Shown one piece after another: positions 1 through 4,478 of a stretch of 6,998 nucleotides of DNA (position 1 is its first letter; each line of letters opens with the position of its first letter). The notes beneath the pieces are model-generated. The model ran no database searches. It was not told where the DNA came from and saw nothing but the letters and a program-made list of their open reading frames with translations. A program made the position numbers and the translations under genes. Source of the DNA: Actinomycetes bacterium (GTDB taxonomy: Bacteria > Actinomycetota > Actinomycetes > S36-B12 > UBA5976); the NCBI GenBank assembly GCA_021784375.1, contig JAJXSV010000102.1:1-6998 (forward strand), given 5' to 3'.

Positions 1-485
1 GCACCACGCTGCTCGCGGCCCTGCTCGCCGCGGTTCCGGCACGCGAGCGGATCGTGGTGGCAGAGGATTCCGCCGAGCTGAACGTCGCCCATCCCCACGT
101 CGTCTACCTCGAGGGCCGGCCACCCAACGTGGAGGGCGCGGGGGCTGTCACCCTGCGGGATCTCGTGCGCCAATCACTGCGCATGCGCCCGGACCGGTTG
201 ATCGTCGGCGAGGTCCGGGGCGCGGAGGTCGTCGACCTCCTCAACGCACTGAACACCGGCCATAGCGGTGGAGCCGCCACCGTCCACGCCAATTCGGCCG
301 CCGATGCGCTCGTCCGCCTCGAACTGCTCGCCCTGCAGGCGGGCCTGGGTCGCGATGCGGCAAGGACGGCGATCAACACCGCCTTCCGCAGCGTCATCCA
401 CATCGAGCGGGATGCGCAGGGTCGCCGTCGCATCCGGGGCATCGCGGAGATCGACCGGGCATCGGGGGAGGTGACCGCCGCGTGA
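1..485 (+). CDS. tadA: TadA/CpaF-like Tad pilus assembly ATPase (3' part)
   Basis: C-terminal part of a secretion-superfamily ATPase that hydrolyses ATP at the inner face of the membrane to drive pilus assembly or secretion. The frame is open from base 3, so the gene begins left of the window; about 160 residues remain. Visible landmarks in order: the TTLLAALL helix that follows the P-loop, an Asp-box-like AEDSAEL, the stretch GAGAVTLRDLVRQSLRMRPD, a Walker B-like LIVGEVRGAE, and a His-box TGHSGGAATVHAN. These match the actinobacterial 'helicase/secretion neighborhood' ATPase family (M. tuberculosis Rv3659c type). The codon before the first visible Thr ends in GC, so it cannot encode the usual P-loop lysine (see findings). 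The stop overlaps the TadB-like start, which suggests translational coupling in one operon. Confidence 0.93.
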   Translation, partial: TTLLAALLAAVPARERIVVAEDSAELNVAHPHVVYLEGRPPNVEGAGAVTLRDLVRQSLRMRPDRLIVGEVRGAEVVDLLNALNTGHSGGAATVHANSAADALVRLELLALQAGLGRDAARTAINTAFRSVIHIERDAQGRRRIRGIAEIDRASGEVTAA

Positions 486-1117
486 TGTCGGTCGTGGCCA
501 TCGCCGCCGCCTTCGTGGTCTGGGACTGGCTCCCGTACAACCCGCATGCGCGCGCCATGCGCATCATCGGGCGCACGGAACCGGCAGCAGACGAACGGGT
601 CCTCAACTGGTGGCGGGCCCGCAAGCGCAACCGACGTGGGCAGCCGCTCACGACGCGACTCCTGCAGTCGCTCATCGTCGAGTTGCAGGCGGGCCTGGTG
701 CCTGAACAGGTGTTCAGCCACGTGCTCGGCGCGCCGTACGCGGCACCACGGGCCCTGCTGGAGCTGGCACCCACAGCGGACGTCCACATCTGGCGGGACG
801 TCGCGCATGTCTGGATGTCCTCCGACGCGGTCGGCTTCTCCATGGCCACGGCACTGCAGCGCGTGCACGCCTACGCCCTCGTCGACCAGGAGGTGTGGCG
901 GGAGGTGCAGTCGAACGCCGCAGCTCCCCGATTCGCCATGCTCACGCTCATCGCCATGCCGATGGCCGCGTGGCTCGTGGGTGGACTGAGTGGCGCCAGC
1001 CCCGTCCACTTCCTGTTCTCCAACCCCATCGGTTGGGCCTGCCTCGCATTCGGCCTCACCTGCTACGGCCTGGCATTCCTGTGGATGCGCGCCATGACCC
1101 GCAGGGCGCTCCGGTGA
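482..1117 (+). CDS. tadB: TadB-like type II/IV secretion F-domain membrane protein
   Basis: Inner-membrane platform protein of the Tad machine, expected to transmit work from the ATPase to pilin assembly. It has 211 residues, shorter than proteobacterial TadB but usual for actinobacterial loci. Hydrophobic segments lie near residues 3-14, 151-169 and 183-202. Between the first two is a cytoplasmic helical domain with RLLQSLIVELQAGLVPEQVF at 59-78, typical of the T2SSF fold. The start is GTG 482 (GGAGG at 467-471, ten bases upstream) or the adjacent ATG 485; the first has better ribosome-binding spacing. It overlaps the ATPase stop, and its own stop overlaps the next gene as GTGA. The family assignment rests on context and topology more than on sharp motifs. 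Confidence 0.85.
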   Translation: MMSVVAIAAAFVVWDWLPYNPHARAMRIIGRTEPAADERVLNWWRARKRNRRGQPLTTRLLQSLIVELQAGLVPEQVFSHVLGAPYAAPRALLELAPTADVHIWRDVAHVWMSSDAVGFSMATALQRVHAYALVDQEVWREVQSNAAAPRFAMLTLIAMPMAAWLVGGLSGASPVHFLFSNPIGWACLAFGLTCYGLAFLWMRAMTRRALR

Positions 1118-1731
1118 TCAGGCGTCGGCGGTTCACCGGACTGCTCGCCGCGTCCTGCTGCTTCCTGTTCATCCCTGACGTGAACTTCGCCGCACCGGTG
1201 GCGGTGACGGTGTTCCTGCTGCTGGAACGTTGGCTGCCCCGACTCGGCACCGAGGCCTCCGAGCAGCAGGCACTTGAACAGCGGGTGGCCCTGCCGTTGG
1301 CGCTCGATGTCCTGTCGCTGTGCCTCGACGCCGGCGTGTCATGGGACCGGGCGGTGCAGGCAGCGGCGGATTGCTGCGATGGTGATCTCGCACACGACCT
1401 CCGCGTCGCTGCCCATCGCCTCACCATGGGGGCCGCGCCAGCAGAGGTGTGGACGGGGACCGTCGTGCTGCGGGACATCGGCTCGGTCGTGGAACGGAGC
1501 TTCCGCAGTGGGGCGGCGGTCTCGGTGCTGCTGCGACAGCATGCAGACGGTGAACGGGCCGCCGAGCGATTGCGGCGCATCGAGAACAGCCGACGCCTGG
1601 GCACCAAGATCCTGATGCCCGTGTCCTTCCTCGGCTACCCGGCGTTCTTCACACTCGCATTGATCCCGACGCTCGTGAGTTCCCTCTTCGCGCTCGATCT
1701 CGGATTCACATCCACAGGGCAGGTGCCGTGA
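1114..1731 (+). CDS. tadC: TadC-like type II/IV secretion F-domain membrane protein
   Basis: Second membrane platform protein of the Tad system, likely partner of the preceding TadB-like protein. It has 205 residues. Hydrophobic segments lie near 8-20, 24-38 and 165-193. The cytoplasmic region holds LPLALDVLSLCLDAGVSWDR at 60-79 and a second half with GSVVERSFRSGAAVSVLL at 123-140, followed by the charged helix and LMPVSFLGYPAFF that mark T2SSF C-termini. The start chosen is GTG 1114: it gives the four-base GTGA overlap with tadB and has AGGG at 1103-1106, seven bases upstream. The same frame stays open further upstream inside tadB, but that extension reads as arginine/proline-rich out-of-frame sequence and is discarded. 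Confidence 0.87.
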   Translation: MIRRRRFTGLLAASCCFLFIPDVNFAAPVAVTVFLLLERWLPRLGTEASEQQALEQRVALPLALDVLSLCLDAGVSWDRAVQAAADCCDGDLAHDLRVAAHRLTMGAAPAEVWTGTVVLRDIGSVVERSFRSGAAVSVLLRQHADGERAAERLRRIENSRRLGTKILMPVSFLGYPAFFTLALIPTLVSSLFALDLGFTSTGQVP

Positions 1732-1824
1732 TGGTTGTCCACGGATGCGGCAGCGGGCGTCCATGGTGTCGGAGGGCCGACGAGGCTTCGGGCATCCGCT
1801 CCACCCCGCAGATTGGAACCGCAT
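1732..1824 (+). promoter_or_regulatory. Structured leader upstream of the pilin gene
   Basis: The only real gap inside the Tad operon (93 bases). It can fold into nested stems: an outer perfect 7-bp pair CGGATGC (1742-1748) with GCATCCG (1792-1798), and an inner hairpin GTCGG (1768-1772), loop AGGG, CCGAC (1777-1781). A near-perfect direct repeat GTCCAYGG occurs at 1737-1744 and 1759-1766, 22 bases apart. The Shine-Dalgarno before the pilin is weak (GGA at 1815-1817). The region may hold a promoter, an RNA processing site or a translation-control element for pilin level. No convincing -35/-10 pair was seen, and the function is inferred. Confidence 0.4.
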
Positions 1825-2034
1825 ATGAAGTCGATCATCAAGCTCAAGCTCCGCCTCGCCGAGGTCACCGGTGCGGTCACCGAGGAATTCTCATTCATCG
1901 CGGTCATCGCCCTGCTCATCGTGGGCGTCCTTGCCGCCGTGACCAAGTCCCCGATCTTCACCACGCTCTTCCTCACACTCTTCCAGGACGTCTTCCACCA
2001 CTTCACCTCATGGTTGGGCGGTTTCTTCAGTTGA
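1825..2034 (+). CDS. Flp-type pilin (small Tad prepilin)
   Basis: Predicted major structural subunit of the Tad pilus. The product is 69 residues: a short basic leader (MKSIIKLKLRLAEVTG), a prepilin-peptidase-like junction G16/A17 with glutamate at +5 (E21, sequence AVTEEF), and then one long hydrophobic helix. This corresponds to the Flp/DUF4244-like pilin at the same place in other actinobacteria (M. tuberculosis Rv3656c type, where the motif is G/MSTAEY). Here the sequence is divergent: there is no tyrosine, and there are nine phenylalanines, including F45, F49, F53 and F57 at exact four-residue intervals, then F60. The start is ATG 1825; a TTG at 1735 in the same frame would add 30 unpilin-like residues and run through the leader repeats. 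The stop overlaps the next start as TTGA. Confidence 0.8.
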   Translation: MKSIIKLKLRLAEVTGAVTEEFSFIAVIALLIVGVLAAVTKSPIFTTLFLTLFQDVFHHFTSWLGGFFS

Positions 2035-2414
2035 TCCACACAACGGCTCAGGGCCGGGGCATTCGCCCCGGCCCTTCCGCATGTCAGCGCGGTTCCATCA
2101 CCGTGGAGGCCGCGGGTGCCGTCAGCATCCTGGCGTTCATCACCGTCATGCTCGTAGGCATGATCGCCGTATTCGGCGCCCAGGCTTCGCTCGTCTCCGC
2201 TGCCCGCGAGGCCGCGCGAGTGGCCGCACTGCAGTCCGGTCGCGCGGCGGCGGAGCAGGTTGTCCGCCGCGTCGCCGGCCAGGCGGAGAGCAGGGTCAGC
2301 TCGGATGGCGAATGGGTGACCGTCGAACTCCGCAAGCCCGTGCGCTTGCCAGCGCTTCCCGGTGTCATGCGCCTGTCCGCCCGGGCGACGGCCTACGAGG
2401 AGACCCCGTGGTGA
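2031..2414 (+). CDS. tadE: TadE-like pseudopilin
   Basis: Minor pilin-like envelope protein of the Tad system. Residues 20-29 (RGSITVEAAG) form the TadE-like junction, with Gly at -1 and Glu at +5. A transmembrane helix follows at about 30-50, then AREAARVAALQ at 58-68 and a soluble C-terminal domain ending at 127. The start is uncertain. In this frame the only ordinary start before the junction is TTG 2031, which overlaps the pilin stop as TTGA and lacks a clear ribosome-binding site, implying coupled re-initiation. The next possible start, GTG 2103, would remove the junction glycine. The TTG start places the GC hairpin at 2051-2074 inside codons 7-15. The stop overlaps the following gene as GTGA. 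Confidence 0.85.
   Translation: MIHTTAQGRGIRPGPSACQRGSITVEAAGAVSILAFITVMLVGMIAVFGAQASLVSAAREAARVAALQSGRAAAEQVVRRVAGQAESRVSSDGEWVTVELRKPVRLPALPGVMRLSARATAYEETPW
2051..2074 (+). terminator. Perfect GC hairpin after the pilin gene (attenuator candidate)
   Basis: GGGCCGGGGC (2051-2060), loop ATTC, GCCCCGGCCC (2065-2074): a perfect 10-bp stem with a four-base loop, 16 bases after the pilin stop. No U-tract follows (TTCCGC). It could act as a partial terminator or a 3' stabiliser giving more pilin mRNA than downstream mRNA. It also falls inside the start region of the TadE-like gene, so it may instead affect that gene's translation. Confidence 0.55.
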
Positions 2415-2749
2415 AGCGCGAGGAGGGCGCCATGGAGGCATTCATGCTGGCCTCCACGTTGGTACTGACCGCGGTCACCATGCTCTTGGTGGCCGCCATC
2501 GCGCTGACGGCCCGTCATGAGCAGACCCGGGCGGCTGCGGACTTCGCCGCGCTCGCCGCGCTGCAGTCCGCGGAGGGGTGTGACGCGGCCCGCAGCGCCG
2601 CATCACGCAACGACGCCAGACTGGATGCCTGCGTGATCTCCGATGCCGAAGCCTGGGTGACGGCCTCCGTGCGCACCGGCCTCTCGGGCCCGTTGGTGAG
2701 GGCCGGGTTGCCCGCGCGCTTCGTGGTGAGCGCGCACGCCGCTCGCTGA
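2411..2749 (+). CDS. Small TadE-like protein (Tad locus, Rv3654c type)
   Basis: Last gene of the Tad block; 112 residues. It has a short charged N-terminus (MKREEGAME), a hydrophobic helix at about 10-33, the family signature HEQTRAAADFAALAALQ at 36-52, and two cysteines (C57 and C74) that could form a disulfide outside the membrane. This matches the actinobacterial 'helicase/secretion neighborhood TadE-like' family. Two starts are credible: GTG 2411, overlapping the previous stop as GTGA, and ATG 2432 with GAGGAGGG at 2420-2427. The first keeps the glycine-containing junction (REEGAMEAF) and is preferred, although the glutamate is at +3 from that glycine instead of +5. Its role is presumably a minor pseudopilin or envelope component; no enzyme motif is seen. 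Confidence 0.82.
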   Translation: MKREEGAMEAFMLASTLVLTAVTMLLVAAIALTARHEQTRAAADFAALAALQSAEGCDAARSAASRNDARLDACVISDAEAWVTASVRTGLSGPLVRAGLPARFVVSAHAAR

Positions 2750-2750
2750 G

Positions 2751-2768
2751 GGCCCCGGTCGTGGGGCC
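2751..2768 (+). terminator. Hairpin at the end of the Tad block
   Basis: GGCCCC (2751-2756), loop GGTCGT, GGGGCC (2763-2768), then GTTCCCGTTCC. It begins two bases after the last Tad stop and separates the pilus block from the phosphatase gene. There is no U-tract, so it is a weak intrinsic terminator by E. coli standards, though U-poor terminators are common in high-GC actinobacteria. Confidence 0.45.
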
Positions 2769-2790
2769 GTTCCCGTTCCGGGAGCGGCCC

Positions 2791-2796
2791 TACGCT
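2791..2796 (+). promoter_or_regulatory. Candidate -10 element for a leaderless phosphatase transcript
   Basis: TACGCT fits the TANNNT -10 pattern and ends six bases before ATG 2803, the spacing expected if transcription begins at the A of the start codon. No ribosome-binding site lies at a useful distance from this ATG, and no clear -35 was found, both of which fit leaderless expression common in actinobacteria. Inference only. Confidence 0.4.
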
Positions 2797-2802
2797 TGCG
2801 TC

Positions 2803-3651
2803 ATGAGCATGAGCGGCCCAGTGAGCGATCGCCAGCCGGAAACAGCCTCGAATGAAGCCGGAGTGGAACGTCCACTGCGCGCCGCCGCATTCTTCGACAT
2901 CGACAACACCCTGCTGCGGGGTGCATCCCTGTACTACCTGGCCCGGGGCCTGGCCGCCCGCAACCTGGTGAGCTGGCGGCAGATCATCCGCTACGCCTGG
3001 AAGCAATGGAAGTTCCTCACCTCGGGCAAGGAGCACGTCAAGGACCTGAAGTTCGTCACGGAGACGTCCATGACGTTCATTGCGGGACGCGAGCAGGCAC
3101 TCATGCTCGACGTCTGCCGCAACACCATCGACGAGCTCATGCTCAGCAAGTTGTGGCCGGGGACCGTGCGCATCGCCCAAGCCCACCTGACGCTGGGCCA
3201 GGAGGTCTGGCTGGTGACGGCAGCGCCCAATGACCTGGCGCGGATGCTGGCAGAGCGCTTGGGGCTGACCGGGGGTATGGGCACCTGCGCCGAGGTGCTG
3301 GACGGCCGCTACACGGGGCACATCGTGGGGGCGACCATGCACGGACGGGCGAAGGCCGAGGCGATCCAACGCATCGCCGCTCAGCGCGGCCTCGACCTGG
3401 CGGCGTCGACGGCCTACTCGGACTCCTCGAACGACCTGCCCATGCTGCGCGCTGTGGGCAACCCGGTGGCGGTGAACCCCGATGGCGCCCTGCGGCGCGT
3501 GGCCCGGCGCAACGGCTGGCTCATCATGGAGTACCGCCGAAGCCGCTTCTGGCGTGACAACAGCATCCCCGGCAACCCGAATGTGGCAGTGGGCGCGGGC
3601 ATCGCCGCCGGACTGGCGGTCGCCGCCCTGGAGAAGAAGCGCCGGAACTAG
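2803..3651 (+). CDS. HAD-IB family phosphatase (SerB1-like)
   Basis: Haloacid dehalogenase superfamily hydrolase, subfamily IB, 282 residues. Motif I is FFDIDNTLL with nucleophile D32 and acid D34; motif II is VTAAP with T139; motif III is the lysine in GRAKAEA (K184); motif IV is YSDSSNDLPML with D207 and D211 for magnesium. The helical cap lies at roughly 43-130. A short hydrophobic stretch near 260-275 with a basic end could associate with membrane. Catalytic residues are complete, so it should be an active phosphatase; the substrate is unknown, and phosphoserine specificity is not demonstrated for this branch. Relatives sit beside rex/hem genes (Rv0505c type) and also beside Tad loci (Rv3661 type). 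ATG 2803 is preferred; GTG 2761 (GAGGG at 2748-2752) and ATG 2809 are alternatives. Confidence 0.9.
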   Translation: MSMSGPVSDRQPETASNEAGVERPLRAAAFFDIDNTLLRGASLYYLARGLAARNLVSWRQIIRYAWKQWKFLTSGKEHVKDLKFVTETSMTFIAGREQALMLDVCRNTIDELMLSKLWPGTVRIAQAHLTLGQEVWLVTAAPNDLARMLAERLGLTGGMGTCAEVLDGRYTGHIVGATMHGRAKAEAIQRIAAQRGLDLAASTAYSDSSNDLPMLRAVGNPVAVNPDGALRRVARRNGWLIMEYRRSRFWRDNSIPGNPNVAVGAGIAAGLAVAALEKKRRN

Positions 3652-3660
3652 CGCTTCCGG
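3636..3660 (+). terminator. Overlapping hairpins at the phosphatase stop
   Basis: Two mutually exclusive stems span the stop codon (TAG, 3649-3651): GAAGCGC (3636-3642) with GCGCTTC (3651-3657), and CCGGAA (3642-3647) with TTCCGG (3655-3660). No U-tract follows. This is a possible transcript end for the phosphatase gene before the intergenic region. Confidence 0.35.
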
Positions 3661-3705
3661 GCCGGGCGGGCGACTACTGCGCGTTCCAATGTCGATTGCT
3701 GTCCA

Positions 3706-3745
3706 CATGGTGGGCGACCATGCCTCGGCATTTGGGATGCCCCGG
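3706..3745. repeat. Cluster of inverted and direct repeats upstream of rex
   Basis: Within 40 bases there are three dyads: CATGGT-N5-ACCATG (3706-3722), ATGCC-TC-GGCAT (3720-3731) and GGCAT-N5-ATGCC (3727-3741). The unit ATGCCYCGG is also directly repeated at 3720-3728 and 3737-3745, 17 bases apart with one mismatch. The centres of the two five-base-spaced dyads are 20 bases apart, close to two helical turns. This looks like an operator cluster, or an RNA with competing hairpins, controlling rex. It does not resemble the known Rex operator (TGTGA-type half-sites). Confidence 0.45.
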
Positions 3746-3762
3746 AGCCTCCCACATACCAT
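3732..3762 (+). promoter_or_regulatory. Weak promoter candidate for rex
   Basis: TTGGGA (3732-3737) and TACCAT (3757-3762), separated by 19 bases, partly resemble a sigma-70-type -35 and -10. The -35 overlaps the repeat cluster, as an operator-controlled promoter would. The spacing is long and the match is partial. Confidence 0.22.
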
Positions 3763-3806
3763 TCGGCCTATCACCGCAACGGCGCGGGGTCCTGTAGAGC
3801 GCCGGT

Positions 3807-3813
3807 GAGGAGG
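3807..3813 (+). promoter_or_regulatory. Strong ribosome-binding site for rex
   Basis: GAGGAGG lies five bases before ATG 3819 and is among the strongest Shine-Dalgarno sequences in the window. It fixes the rex start. Confidence 0.8.
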
Positions 3814-3818
3814 TTGGG

Positions 3819-4478
3819 ATGCAGCCCACTCCTCGCGTGTCCGAGTCCACTGCCGCTCGCCTCCCCGTCTACCTGCGGGTGCTCACCGGTCTCGGCGCCG
3901 TCGATTCCGTTTCGAGTGAGGAGTTGGCGGCCGCCTGCGGCGTGTCCAGCGCGCAACTCCGCAAGGACCTGTCGGTCCTCGGCACCCGCGGCATCCGCGG
4001 CGTGGGCTACGACGTCCGTGGCCTGCGGGATGCCCTGGCCGCGGAACTGGGCATGCAACATGACTGGCCGCTTGTCATCATCGGCGGCGGCAACCTGGGC
4101 CTGGCCCTCGCCAACTACGCGGGATTCACATCGCGGGGATTCCGCGTCGTCGGGCTGGTGGATGCGGATCAGCTCCGGGTGGGCGAGGCCGTCGCCGACG
4201 GCCTGGTGATCCAGCCCATGGCGGATCTCGCCCGCATCATCCGTCGCACGCACGCGGTGATCGCGGTCATCGCGACCCCGGCCGACGCGGCCCAGCGGGT
4301 GGCCGACGACCTCGTTGGGGCCGGCGTCACCGGCATCCTGAACTTCGCACCCACCGTCCTCTCGGTGCCCGACGGCGTGGCCGTCCGCGATGTCGACCTG
4401 GGCGTCGAGCTCCAGCTCCTCGCCTTCCATGAGCAACGGCGGTCACTCGATCGCGACACCCACAGTGAGGGGGAGTGA
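3819..4478 (+). CDS. rex: Redox-sensing transcriptional repressor Rex
   Basis: Cytoplasmic repressor that binds operators when NADH is low and releases them when NADH rises; in actinobacteria it controls respiratory and redox genes. Length (219 residues) is normal. The N-terminal winged helix includes SSEELAAACGVSSAQLRKDL (32-51) and then GTRGIRGVGYDV (55-66), the Rex wing. The Rossmann fold begins at DWPLVIIGGGNLG (82-94) with the GxGxxG dinucleotide loop, followed by SRGFRVVGLVDAD (105-117). IATPADAAQRV (151-161), GILNFAPTVL (172-181) and LLAFHEQR (200-207) complete the family pattern. All key regions appear intact. It precedes the HemD fusion directly, its stop overlapping that start; in related genomes hemA and hemC intervene. 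Transcription probably begins in the repeat-containing region upstream. Confidence 0.97.
   Translation: MQPTPRVSESTAARLPVYLRVLTGLGAVDSVSSEELAAACGVSSAQLRKDLSVLGTRGIRGVGYDVRGLRDALAAELGMQHDWPLVIIGGGNLGLALANYAGFTSRGFRVVGLVDADQLRVGEAVADGLVIQPMADLARIIRRTHAVIAVIATPADAAQRVADDLVGAGVTGILNFAPTVLSVPDGVAVRDVDLGVELQLLAFHEQRRSLDRDTHSEGE

Noticed and set aside
334..698. Identical 15-base stretch TGCAGGCGGGCCTGG in tadA (334-348) and tadB (684-698)
   Set aside because: Both encode LQAGL in frame with the same preferred codons inside unrelated helices; chance plus codon bias explains it better than a mobile or regulatory repeat.
895..1113. Upstream extension of the TadC-like frame into tadB
   Set aside because: The extension reads as out-of-frame tadB sequence; GTG 1114 has a ribosome-binding site and a standard GTGA overlap.
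2081..2410. ATG 2081 as start of a longer second TadE-like protein
   Set aside because: It would overlap almost the whole TadE gene with an Arg/Gly/His-rich non-family segment; the family-like region starts at 2411.
2515..3774. Minus-strand open frame opposite the phosphatase (419 codons)
   Set aside because: Antisense to an intact HAD protein with all four motifs; the product is low-complexity Arg/His/Gly-rich and has no family features.
3652..3818. Search for a canonical Rex operator (TGTGA-N-TCACA type) in the rex promoter region
   Set aside because: No matching dyad was found; only fragments such as GTCCACATGG occur, so autoregulation by Rex cannot be claimed from sequence.
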